Positions 1-6,940 of a stretch of DNA of 17,645 bases are shown piece by piece; position 1 is the first letter of the stretch, and each line of letters opens with the position of its first letter. The translations under genes and the position numbers were made by a program. The notes beneath the pieces are model-generated. The model searched no databases, was not told where the DNA came from, and saw only the letters and a list, made by a program, of their open reading frames with translations. The stretch covers positions 1 to 17,645 of the forward strand of contig JACMKY010000149.1 of assembly GCA_014379925.1 (NCBI GenBank). The letters run 5' to 3'. The stretch comes from Cytophagales bacterium. GTDB taxonomy: Bacteria > Bacteroidota > Bacteroidia > Cytophagales > ES-bin-26.

Positions 1-86
1 ACTTGTCGGGTCTCGCGCCCGGCGCGTACGTCTACCGGATCGAGGCGGGATTGCTGAAGGCCGCCAAAACGCTGGTGGTGAAGTGA
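1..86 (+). CDS. 3' end of a gene encoding a T9SS C-terminal sorting domain (partial, cut by window edge)
   Basis: Reading in the frame that starts at base 3, the plus strand encodes the last 27 residues of a type IX secretion C-terminal sorting domain and stops at TGA 84-86. The peptide runs from LSGLAPGAYVYRIEAG to KTLVVK and is identical to the end of the DUF1501 protein on the opposite strand. The identity also holds at DNA level for 87 bases. It is either the tail of a second T9SS-exported protein facing DUF1501 tail to tail, or an inverted copy of the DUF1501 end created by rearrangement or assembly. The body of the gene is outside the window, so its function cannot be told. Confidence 0.55.
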   Translation, partial: LSGLAPGAYVYRIEAGLLKAAKTLVVK

Positions 87-140
87 GTTGGGGAGTAGTG
101 AGTTAGGGAGTGCGGTGACATGACCAATCCAAGTGAATAA

Positions 141-181
141 CAAACCCCCACGGTGTCGGTTTGGACAACGGCGGGGGTTTG
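141..181 (+). terminator. Possible hairpin terminator after the left partial gene
   Basis: CAAACCCCC (141-149) pairs perfectly with GGGGGTTTG (173-181) around a 23-base loop, 55 bases after the stop of the left partial gene. There is no clear T-run after the stem. The right arm also belongs to the longer palindrome at 153-333, so the two folds would compete. A role as terminator is inference. Confidence 0.3.
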
Positions 182-333
182 TTCGTTGGGTGGAGATGGG
201 TCGAAGCGATGAGACGGATTGCAAATCCTCTCGCAAAGTCGGGATTACAAATCCCGACCAACGGTGCGTATCTCATCAACCGAAACCCATCCCCACCAAA
301 CGACCAAACCTCCACCTTGGCCTAGACCGACAC
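153..333. repeat. Imperfect palindrome of about 62-bp arms
   Basis: The arm 153-214 matches the reverse complement of 271-333 at roughly three quarters of positions with one short gap. Identical blocks include GTGTCGGT at the outer end, GGTTTG and GATGGG in the middle and GATGAGA at the inner end. Several mismatches are of the G-U type if read as RNA. The inner 215-270 region carries two smaller hairpins. The axis (about 243) is almost that of the outer 87-bp repeat (245). No coding potential was recognised on either strand. It could be an intergenic mobile palindrome, a structured RNA or a remnant of inverted duplication. Confidence 0.7.
216..258. repeat. Twin REP-like mini-hairpins
   Basis: Two short perfect stems lie in tandem: GGATT-GCA-AATCC (216-228) and GTCGGGATT-ACA-AATCCCGAC (238-258). 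They share the core GGATT/AATCC with a three-base loop. I recall this type of intergenic pair as recurrent in Cytophagales genomes, which would make it REP-like, but that is memory and not shown by the window. It occupies the tip of the larger palindrome. Confidence 0.6.
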
Positions 334-403
334 AGCGGAAATTTTCCACGCGGATTAGTGTTGACAGCGATGCGTTTTTATGGATGCGTTAACTCATCTT
401 TCC

Positions 404-2053
404 TCACTTCACCACCAGCGTTTTGGCGGCCTTCAGCAATCCCGCCTCGATCCGGTAGACGTACGCGCCGGGCGCGAGACCCGACAAGTCCGCCGTTACC
501 CGGTGGGTTCCGGCGGGCTGCGGCTCGTTCACCACTTCCCGCACCGGCCGGCCGTTGGTGTCGTAGAGCCGAAGGGTAGTGTGGGCGGGGGTGTTGAGGT
601 AATACGAAAAAGTGGTGCTGCCTTTCGCCGGGTTGGGGTAGCAACTGTCCAGCCGGAAGCGGGCGTCAACGAACGACGGTTCGCCGGTGATCACCTTGCC
701 ATCGCTCACCAACGGCAGCTTTTGCGTCAGGAAGTCCGCGAAGAGGGTGCTGGCCATCGCTTCGTCCGGAGCGCCCATCCAGTCTTGCAATAGGGTGGTA
801 AACACCTGGCGGTAGTCGTGCTGTTCGGGCAGGTTGCCGCGGGACAGGTTGCTGAGGTCGGGGTTGGCGCCCACTACGCCCGCGTTTACGTTTTTGCCAA
901 AGATGAACATCGGCGCGGCCGTGCCGTGGTCGGTGCCAAAACTACCGTTCGACTGCGGGCGACGTCCGAATTCGGAGAAGGTAGCGCCCACCACGCGGTC
1001 TTCCAGACCCAACCCCTTCAGGTCATCCTGGAAAGCTTTGACGGCGGCGGAAATGTGGTAGAGCAGGGCCGCGTGTTTGCCCATCGTGGGGTTGTAGCTT
1101 TCCACCTGCTGGGCGTGCGTGTCGAAGCCGCCGATTTTGGCCAGGAAGATCCTGGTTTTGCAGCCGCCACTCAGCAGGCGCGCCACCAGCCGCAGCTGCG
1201 CCGAAAGCGGATTTTTCAACGAACCGGCGGGGGCATTGAAGGGATACTTCTCCGGGTAGGTCACGCCCGGGCTGTTGCTTCCCCGGTCAAAGACTTCCTT
1301 CAGCCGTTCGGCGTACCGGTTGGCATTTTTTTCCATCCCGATGATGTACGCCAGTTCCTGGCCGTAGTGCGTGTTGGCTACCTCGGCGGGTGGTTCACCG
1401 CCCACGCTTTTCACCAACCCGTAGAACTGATCGGGGTTGTCGATGGAGATGGAAGTGGGAATGCCGTCTTCGCGGTGAAAAGCCAGCGACACCCCGCGGC
1501 CGATCTCCAGGCCGGGCGGGTCGGGCATGTTCGGGGTGGGATACGCGTCGGGATAATCCGGGTACCGCGTCTGCAAGTAGCGGCCCATCCAGCCGGAGCC
1601 AAGGTAGTCGTCGGCGTCGCCGCCCATGTACCAGATGTCGCGGCTACGAAAGTGGGACTGCCCGCTGTTTTCGTACGAAACCCCCTGCACGATGGCCACC
1701 TTGCCCTGGTCGTAGAGGGCTTTCAGCCCGGTCATATCCGGGTGCAGACCCACCTGGCTGCCCGCCGGCAAGGTGCCATCCAGCGTCAGGTACCGGCGAA
1801 GGCCATTGTCGGGAATGGCCACGTTGGGCCGCAGGTTGTAGTAGGCGGCGTACTGGCTGACGGGAATCACCGCGTTGAGGCCGTCGTTGCCGCCGTGCAG
1901 TTGAATCAGCACCAGCACCTTGTCGGTGTTGGCCGTGGCGGCCAGCCATTGCAGTTGCTGGCTTCCCGCCAACAGGTTTACGGGAATCTGGTTGAGCGCG
2001 AACGTACCCGCCGACCACAGGGCACTCCGCTTGATGAACGATCTCCTTTCCAT
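404..2053 (-). CDS. DUF1501 family protein with Tat-like signal and T9SS sorting domain
   Basis: A 549-residue protein of the DUF1501 family, a poorly characterised exported group. The chosen ATG at 2053 puts a twin-arginine-like signal (ERRSFIKRSALW, residues 2-13) at the N-terminus. A longer frame reaches 2179 but adds 42 unlikely residues in front of the signal. Family motifs follow: LIQLHGGNDGLNAV (49-62), SGQSHFRSRDIWYMG (130-144), GGFDTHAQQ (308-316) and FSEFGRRPQSNGSFGTDHG (359-377). The end, about 466-549, is a T9SS type A sorting domain beginning YPNPAKG, so the protein should cross the outer membrane or be anchored at the surface. It lies 193 bases downstream of DUF1800 on the same strand, the usual partner of this family. 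The reaction is unknown. Its last 86 bases recur inverted at bases 1-87. Confidence 0.92.
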   Translation of the reverse strand: MERRSFIKRSALWSAGTFALNQIPVNLLAGSQQLQWLAATANTDKVLVLIQLHGGNDGLNAVIPVSQYAAYYNLRPNVAIPDNGLRRYLTLDGTLPAGSQVGLHPDMTGLKALYDQGKVAIVQGVSYENSGQSHFRSRDIWYMGGDADDYLGSGWMGRYLQTRYPDYPDAYPTPNMPDPPGLEIGRGVSLAFHREDGIPTSISIDNPDQFYGLVKSVGGEPPAEVANTHYGQELAYIIGMEKNANRYAERLKEVFDRGSNSPGVTYPEKYPFNAPAGSLKNPLSAQLRLVARLLSGGCKTRIFLAKIGGFDTHAQQVESYNPTMGKHAALLYHISAAVKAFQDDLKGLGLEDRVVGATFSEFGRRPQSNGSFGTDHGTAAPMFIFGKNVNAGVVGANPDLSNLSRGNLPEQHDYRQVFTTLLQDWMGAPDEAMASTLFADFLTQKLPLVSDGKVITGEPSFVDARFRLDSCYPNPAKGSTTFSYYLNTPAHTTLRLYDTNGRPVREVVNEPQPAGTHRVTADLSGLAPGAYVYRIEAGLLKAAKTLVVK

Positions 2054-2246
2054 GGCGTACGTTGGTTGTTCGTTGTTGAATGATTTCCCTCGTCCGTTGC
2101 TCAGTATGGCGTTCATTGATAACCGTACTGACGCAAAAAAACGGTCTCCGGTGCGCCATTGCGGCCAGGCAGTGAGCATTCTGCAATTGGCGTTGGTGGC
2201 CAGCCCAGCGAATCAATCCGGCCAACAACGGCCAGCGAATAACCCC

Positions 2247-3833
2247 TCAAAACAACTGGTATTCCGGCGATTGCAGGATGGCGTTCGTGAGTTTCTCGAG
2301 TTGGCCCCGCACGGCCGCGTCGTCGCCGGTGCGGAGGTAGGCGTTCCATTCCGCTTGCCAGTTAAACACCGAGAGGTTATCCAGCAGCAGGTCGTTGAGG
2401 AAGTAATTGAACCGTTCGGGTTTGATTACTTCGGGCAACAGGTTGTCCACGAATTCGCGCACCATTTGCTCCGGATTGGCCGGATCGGTGATGTTTTGCG
2501 GATCGCGCACGTGCCCGATGATGTCGAGTTTGCCGTGGAAAGGCATGTCGGTTTTCATCAAGAGCGCGGCAAATTCGTAGCGTCGCGCCAGGAAGTTGGC
2601 ACTGATCCAGTTGCGGTGGTAGCCGGGCTCCTGGTGGTAGGCATCGTAGCCTGCCACGTCGAAGGGCTCGTAGAAGATCATTCCCTGGTCTTCCATGTGG
2701 CGCATAAGGCTCGGGTAAGCCTCCCCGTACAACGCCGCGGTTTCGGTAGGCAAGGCCACGTTGAAGTAACGGAGCGTACCCAGTACCAGGTCCAACGGGG
2801 ATTTGATGATGGCACCCCGGTTGTCGTCGGTGTCAACGCCGTTGTCGAGGTCGTAGAAGTGCTGGCTCCGGAAGAGTTTCTCCAGCACGGGGCGCAGTTC
2901 GTACCCGCTGCTTTGCAGCAGTGCGCCCAGCGGCACAATGATGTCGCGTTCGATCTCTTCCGTGATGTCGTAGTAGACGAAGAAGCGGTACACCTTGCGG
3001 CAGAGGTGGCGGGCCGTGGCGGGTTGGTCGAAAACCATGGTCACCAGTTGGTCCAGTTCGTCGAGGGCGGCGGCGGGCGTCGCCTGATTGCCCTGCTTGG
3101 CAATGGGGGCTACCGTCCGGTTTCCGAAGGCGGCGCTGAACTGCTTGGTGCCCGCGTCGTGCTGGTCTACCTTCAAAATGCCCGTGGGCAGCCCCGTGTC
3201 GGGATCCAGGTTGGCGTAGGTATCGTCGTTTTTGTAACCCGAAAAAACCCGCGCGGCCTGCTGAATGTCCAGCTCGGTATAATTCGTAAAATTGTCGGCG
3301 GCAGTCTGGGGACCTTTGCCAATGGTGTAGAGTTCAAAAAACTCCCGGGCGTAGTTTTCGTTGGGCGATCCCGCCTCGTTCAGCCGACCATCGAGCAGCA
3401 CCAGCATCGCATTGTCGACGCAGATTTTCCGGGCCAGCTCCCGGAGGTTCCCCAGGGCGTACTGACGCAACAACACATTCTGGTAGTACAGCGCTCCGCT
3501 CCGGTCCACCACGCCCCGGATGGTGGTGAAGTGCGTGTGCAGGAAAAAGGTGAGTTTTTCCCCGGCGGAATTGCCCGACTGCCGCATCCCTTCGACGGCC
3601 CAGCCCCGAAAGTATTCCTGCGCCAGGCCATCGCCCCCGTCTTCATCTTTGGGAAAAGGCAACGGACTGGGAGGGACCGGAACGGTTTGGAACAATTGGG
3701 CCAGGGCCTGGTCGGCCGAGAGGGTAGCAAACTGGTCAATATCTCGCTTGCGAGGTCCGAAGGTGGTTCTCCGCAACAAGTGAGCCGCGGCCTTGCGGCC
3801 CAGAGCACCGGATACCGGGTCGAGTGAAGCCAT
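2247..3833 (-). CDS. DUF1800 domain-containing protein
   Basis: A 528-residue protein of the DUF1800 family. The start at 3833 gives MASLDPVSG, followed by the family's opening motif HLLRRTTFGP at residues 18-27 and by the central motif NENYAREFFELYTIG at 158-172. The length is typical of the family. No signal peptide is visible, in contrast to its DUF1501 partner. The gene precedes DUF1501 on the same strand, and in Bacteroidota and Planctomycetes the two families are very often adjacent, so a shared pathway is likely, but no biochemical role is established that I can name. The 168 bases upstream (3834-4001) contain no gene and no convincing -33/-7 promoter. Confidence 0.92.
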   Translation of the reverse strand: MASLDPVSGALGRKAAAHLLRRTTFGPRKRDIDQFATLSADQALAQLFQTVPVPPSPLPFPKDEDGGDGLAQEYFRGWAVEGMRQSGNSAGEKLTFFLHTHFTTIRGVVDRSGALYYQNVLLRQYALGNLRELARKICVDNAMLVLLDGRLNEAGSPNENYAREFFELYTIGKGPQTAADNFTNYTELDIQQAARVFSGYKNDDTYANLDPDTGLPTGILKVDQHDAGTKQFSAAFGNRTVAPIAKQGNQATPAAALDELDQLVTMVFDQPATARHLCRKVYRFFVYYDITEEIERDIIVPLGALLQSSGYELRPVLEKLFRSQHFYDLDNGVDTDDNRGAIIKSPLDLVLGTLRYFNVALPTETAALYGEAYPSLMRHMEDQGMIFYEPFDVAGYDAYHQEPGYHRNWISANFLARRYEFAALLMKTDMPFHGKLDIIGHVRDPQNITDPANPEQMVREFVDNLLPEVIKPERFNYFLNDLLLDNLSVFNWQAEWNAYLRTGDDAAVRGQLEKLTNAILQSPEYQLF

Positions 3834-4001
3834 CGATGCAGGTTTAAAGTCCTAGCTGGGGCAAATCGTTTCGAGCGGATGGGATTTCCGAAACGCGTTG
3901 CGGGGCTAAAATTAGGACTATTCCGTTTCGGGGGCGAATGCGTTTGCGCCTAAACGGTACACCCGTTGAAGAATGGGCGTTTACCATTTACCGTTTGGAG
4001 T

Positions 4002-4210
4002 TTAACGAAATCGAAAACCCTGCTTCAACTCAAACACCGTGATCTCCGGGGGCAGGCCCACCCGGCCGGGAAAACCCAGGTAGCCGTAGCCCCGGTTTAC
4101 GTGCAGGTACTGATCGCGGCCCTGCGCGGTTTCCTCCCAGTACAACCCCGCCCACTGCCGGTAGGCGTACTGCACGGGGTACAACCGTCGCCGGAAACAT
4201 TCGGCATTGA
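4002..4210 (-). pseudogene. 3' fragment of a metallophosphoesterase gene
   Basis: The minus strand encodes about 65 residues that closely resemble the C-terminus of the intact phosphoesterase at 12216-13526. Shared blocks are PVQYAY, QWAGLY, GRDQYL, VNRG and GFPGRVG(L/M)PPEITVFELK. DNA similarity is obvious by eye, around 80%. Homology continues upstream to about 4210 (CFRRRLYPVQYAY against GFRWSPVQYAY), where a stop codon closes the frame. All metal-binding motifs (DxH, GD, GNHD, GHTH) are missing, so it cannot be an active enzyme. It ends in a slightly different tail, QGFRFR. It marks a breakpoint: DNA to its right is AT-richer. Confidence 0.8.
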
Positions 4211-4335
4211 ATTACCGGACCCCCTGTCAACAAGAATCTTGTTTCTATACTTCCTCGATGGTTGCCTAAAAAATCTCCACGGTACTGTTGCAAGTCCAAA
4301 CGGCATACTATCGGGATGCTTCTTTTGCGCACGTG

Positions 4336-4716
4336 CTACAAACCAAGCACATGTTTGCGGGTGCTTTCGGCGATTTTACCTACTTCCAGAATCAAGTCTT
4401 CCGAAACATCAAGGTCCTGCAGGGTTGAAAAAAGGTGCTCCAACACGGCATCAAAATGCGAATCGTTCAAACCCATTTCCAACAGATTAGCATGGGCATC
4501 GCGCATATTTTTACCGCTATACTTAAGCGGCGCGCCAAACGCATAAGCCAGAAAAGCTTTTTGCTTAGCAGCCTGTGTTTTCATGTGCGTCCACCGGAAG
4601 AAGTGACTGATCCGGTCGTCGGCCAACACTTTGGCATAAAAGATTTCAACGGCAGCATCCACTGCGTACATTCCCCCAATCTTCTCGAACAGGGTCTTTT
4701 CGTCGTGTACTATCAT
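4336..4716 (-). CDS. glbN: Group I truncated haemoglobin
   Basis: A 126-residue two-on-two globin. The ATG at 4716 gives MIVHDEKTLFEKIGG, the usual start of the family; the open frame extends to 4908 but that part has no globin character. Visible features are FYAKVLADDRI with the B10 tyrosine at residue 27, the CD1 phenylalanine near 39-40, FGAPLKYSGKNM before the F helix, the proximal haem-binding histidine at 75 (RDAHANL) and the closing NDSHFDAVLEHL. Members bind oxygen or nitric oxide and often act in NO detoxification or redox sensing. It lies near a Crp-controlled nitronate monooxygenase module, but a strong terminator at 5072-5123 separates them, so it is probably transcribed on its own. 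Physiological role is inferred. Confidence 0.9.
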   Translation of the reverse strand: MIVHDEKTLFEKIGGMYAVDAAVEIFYAKVLADDRISHFFRWTHMKTQAAKQKAFLAYAFGAPLKYSGKNMRDAHANLLEMGLNDSHFDAVLEHLFSTLQDLDVSEDLILEVGKIAESTRKHVLGL

Positions 4717-4883
4717 TTGCGTAGGGGTTTTAAAATGTGAATCAGGATAAAATGGCGAGGTGATCTTTTTGGGGTACCGGTCGTGCCGATTGCGAAGGCT
4801 AAGGTAGCGAGGGCGCTTTTGCGGCGGTAACATGATGCTCTCAAATAGTAGCACGGAAATACGGCTGTTCCATGACCAACGTA

Positions 4884-4988
4884 TTAGCCTCCACCAGCGC
4901 AGGCCCACAAACCCTCCGCTATTGCACGGGCCTCTTCTTCGGTGAGGGAAGGAAACTGCATTACAAACTTTAGTACTTCGTCTTTCAC
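4884..4988 (-). pseudogene. N-terminal remnant of a Crp-like regulator (34 codons)
   Basis: Starting at GTG 4988, the frame reads VKDEVLKFVMQF PSLTEEEARAIAEGL in two blocks and ends at TAA 4884 after a low-complexity tail (WACAGGG). The helical opening with LTEEEA and AIAE resembles the first 25 residues of Bacteroidota Crp/Fnr-type proteins. Everything after it, including the cyclic-nucleotide-like barrel and the helix-turn-helix, is missing. It may be a degraded regulator that once stood upstream of the globin gene, or a chance small ORF. Nothing else was recognised between 4717 and 5071. Confidence 0.35.
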
Positions 4989-5071
4989 ATTGCCAGGTGA
5001 CCGATTTGCAAATTATTAGTTACAATGAATCCATTCGCTTTGCCACTGATACTTTGCTGTTTGCTACTTTT

Positions 5072-5123
5072 AATAAACGCTAAAAAGCAAGATTAGAGAA
5101 GATTTCGCTTTTTAGCATTTATT
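5072..5123 (-). terminator. Strong hairpin terminator after the nitronate monooxygenase gene
   Basis: The arms 5072-5088 and 5107-5123 pair over 17 bases with one mismatch; the core GCTAAAAAGC/GCTTTTTAGC is perfect and the loop is 18 bases. It starts 19 bases past the stop of the monooxygenase gene. AT-rich arms make T-runs on both strands, so it may act in both directions. Confidence 0.75.
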
Positions 5124-5141
5124 CGTATTTGTAAATCAACG

Positions 5142-6206
5142 TTAATTCATCTCACTTACCATTGAACGAATCAATTCCAATGCGTCTTCGTATTTTAACA
5201 AAGGAGCAGATTGTCCTGACCAATACGATTTAAAAGCCGCATTACTGTCCGTTGTTGCTGGGTATGCTTTCAGATAACTCATAAATTTGCTTTGTAAGGG
5301 ATAAGGGGCCAGAAAAGACTCCTGCGCTTTTAATTCTTCGGTTAGCCTGTTTTTAATGCCTCTTGAAAGTCGGCCAGTAAAAACTTTCGTCAGGGTAGTG
5401 AACTTGGATTCCTCCGAAAATAACTTGTTTTTATGCTCTTGCGTGGCATTGGATTGGTTCGTTGCTAAAAAAGCGGTTCCTATTTGTACTGCATCTGCTC
5501 CCAATGCCAACGCAGCTCTTACGCCCCGGGCATCCGCAATGCCACCAGCCGCGATGATTGGAATTTTTACGTTATCGGCCACTTGCGGAATCAGCGCAAA
5601 GGTGCCCGTCAACGATTCTTCCGCCGACCTTAAAAACGAAACCCGGTGTCCACCTGCTTCAAAACCAGTAGCAACAATCGCGTCAACCCCTGCATTTTCC
5701 AAAGCAATGGCTTCATCAACGGTGGTGGCGGTTCCTACTGTTTTAATATCCAGTCTTCTGCACTTTTCTAGAATATTTTCAGCAGGGATGCCATATACAA
5801 AGCTAAAAACGGCCGGTTTAGCTTCGAAAATGGCTTCGACTTGCTCCTCAAACGTTGCGCCCAAGTCCTGTGGCCTTTCGGGGAGGGCTAAACCTAGCTC
5901 TTTGAAATAGGGGCTGAATAAATCGCAAAGCTTTTGATAATCCTGATCACTAAATTCTGCTAATCGGCTATCTCTATCATTTACCCAAAGGTTTATATTG
6001 AATGGCTTGTTGGTTGCCTTTCTTATTTCCATACAGGTTGCTGTAATTTCTTTAGCTGAATAGGGTTGTCCGCCAAAAGAGCCCAACCCGCCCGCATTGG
6101 AGACGGTACTTGTCAGGACTACGGATGATAAACCACCTCCAAACGGCCCTTGCACAATGGGATATTGAATCCCCAAAAGCTCCGTGAATTTTGTATGATT
6201 CCACAT
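5142..6206 (-). CDS. Nitronate monooxygenase (2-nitropropane dioxygenase family), FMN-dependent
   Basis: A 354-residue TIM-barrel flavoprotein. The ATG at 6206 (MWNHTKFTELLGIQYPIVQGP) is chosen over the longer frame to 6275 because family homology begins there and an AT-rich leader precedes it. Recognisable elements are the N-terminal QGPFGGG (19-25), the GFEAGGH motif (181-187) whose histidine is the candidate catalytic base, AAGGIAD (219-225), and the FMN-phosphate loop GADAVQIGTAFL (236-247). Family members oxidise alkyl nitronates such as propionate-3-nitronate; some homologues act on other substrates, so the exact substrate is open. It follows yceI by 74 bases on the same strand and is followed by a strong terminator, so the two form an operon under the promoter at 6890-6918. 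Confidence 0.9.
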   Translation of the reverse strand: MWNHTKFTELLGIQYPIVQGPFGGGLSSVVLTSTVSNAGGLGSFGGQPYSAKEITATCMEIRKATNKPFNINLWVNDRDSRLAEFSDQDYQKLCDLFSPYFKELGLALPERPQDLGATFEEQVEAIFEAKPAVFSFVYGIPAENILEKCRRLDIKTVGTATTVDEAIALENAGVDAIVATGFEAGGHRVSFLRSAEESLTGTFALIPQVADNVKIPIIAAGGIADARGVRAALALGADAVQIGTAFLATNQSNATQEHKNKLFSEESKFTTLTKVFTGRLSRGIKNRLTEELKAQESFLAPYPLQSKFMSYLKAYPATTDSNAAFKSYWSGQSAPLLKYEDALELIRSMVSEMN

Positions 6207-6280
6207 ATTATTTTTTAAATGAGGTTTTGCTGTGGCAAAATTGCCAATGAATGCAAGGCAAGTCCGGCTACGCAATTGCC

Positions 6281-6841
6281 TTACTTGGCTTTCGTCGTTT
6301 CAGCGTTGGTATTCGTTTCTTTTTGCCCGACTAATTTAAACTGCAAGACAAAACAATCATGAATAAGCTTATCTCCTAAGTTGTCGATAAACTTTTTGGA
6401 ACCATATCGTATGTTGTACAAGGTTCGGTCAATAACTAACTCTCCAAGTGAAAATAACGTATCCGTAAATACTTCTACTTTAACGGTAAAACTGACTGGT
6501 TGCGCAATGCCTTTAATCGTAAGTATCCCCGTTAGATGGTACTGATCATTGCCAATCGCCGTTCCACTATGGATAAGCAGATGCGAGTTAGGGTATTTCG
6601 CTACCGCAAAAAAATCATCGTGGAATAGATGGTCTTTGAAATCTTTGTTTGTTTTTGGATCATCAATGTCCGTTACAACGATCGAAGTCATATCCATCAT
6701 TATTTCCCCTCCCGTGATTTGATCAACCTGCCATTCAAGATTGCCACTTGCAATGTTGATGTTTCCGGTGTGTAAGCCTAATACTTTTTTGCCCGTCCAG
6801 GTTACGGTGCTGCTTGTTCTTTGAATTTGAAACCTTGCCAT
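6281..6841 (-). CDS. YceI family protein (lipocalin-like isoprenoid-binding fold), no signal peptide
   Basis: A 186-residue YceI-domain protein. It starts ARFQIQRTSSTVTWTGKK and has the family signature of alternating beta strands, with HDDFFAVAKYPNSHL in the middle and YHLTGILTIKGIAQPVSF after it. Family members bind isoprenoid-like lipids in a beta barrel and have been linked to acid, oxidative or membrane stress. There is no hydrophobic signal at the N-terminus, so this copy is probably cytoplasmic, unlike many periplasmic relatives. The last residues (KETNTNAETTKAK) are polar and probably disordered. It is the first gene after the palindromic operator and promoter downstream of the Crp-family gene, and nitronate monooxygenase follows. 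Confidence 0.9.
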   Translation of the reverse strand: MARFQIQRTSSTVTWTGKKVLGLHTGNINIASGNLEWQVDQITGGEIMMDMTSIVVTDIDDPKTNKDFKDHLFHDDFFAVAKYPNSHLLIHSGTAIGNDQYHLTGILTIKGIAQPVSFTVKVEVFTDTLFSLGELVIDRTLYNIRYGSKKFIDNLGDKLIHDCFVLQFKLVGQKETNTNAETTKAK

Positions 6842-6889
6842 TTGCGTTTATTTTTAAATGATTGAATGGCACAAAGTTCTCTTCATTCG

Positions 6890-6918
6890 CAAAGATACGG
6901 AAGGATTTATCGCACAAG
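6890..6918 (-). promoter_or_regulatory. Bacteroidota-type promoter of yceI
   Basis: On the minus strand, CTTG (6915-6918) is followed 17 bases later by TATCTTTG (6890-6897), which fits the TAnnTTTG -7 element exactly; the spacing is slightly shorter than the usual 19-21. The predicted start lies about 45 bases before the yceI ATG. A perfect palindrome abuts the -33 element. Confidence 0.6.
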
Positions 6919-6922
6919 TTTC

Positions 6923-6940
6923 ATGTGATGTACATCACAT
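6923..6940. promoter_or_regulatory. CRP-type operator, perfect 18-bp palindrome
   Basis: ATGTGATGTACATCACAT is its own reverse complement and contains TGTGA-N6-TCACA, the classical CRP half-site arrangement. It lies between the Crp-family regulator, whose stop codon overlaps its last base, and the yceI promoter, five bases upstream of the -33 box. Its centre is about 46 bases upstream of the predicted start, a usual place for an activator. Binding by the adjacent regulator is inference. Confidence 0.7.

Larger units (their letters stand above)
1..489. repeat. 87-bp perfect inverted repeat (1-87 and 403-489)
   Basis: Bases 1-87 equal the reverse complement of bases 403-489 without a mismatch; the match ends at 88/402. 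It starts exactly at the first base of the window, so its outer limit is unknown. The left arm is the partial T9SS domain and the right arm is the end of the DUF1501 gene, both including the stop codon plus one base. The intervening 88-402 contains no gene; it holds a second, imperfect palindrome and short hairpins. Confidence 0.95.

Noticed and set aside
2054..2179. 42-codon N-terminal extension of DUF1501
   Set aside because: It would bury the twin-arginine signal inside the protein.
818..3827. Long plus-strand open frames opposite DUF1501 and DUF1800
   Set aside because: Low-information His/Val/Arg-rich translations antisense to clear family members.
4226..4247. Palindrome ACAAGAATCTTGT as a regulator site
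   Set aside because: Single 13-base occurrence with no promoter next to it; could be chance.
4030..4332. Overlapping frames of 69-100 codons next to the phosphoesterase fragment
   Set aside because: They run out of frame across the fragment and show no domain; the PVQYAY frame explains the conserved part.
4717..4908. 64-codon N-terminal extension of the globin frame
   Set aside because: Arg/Pro-rich and unlike any globin; the ATG at 4716 matches the family start.
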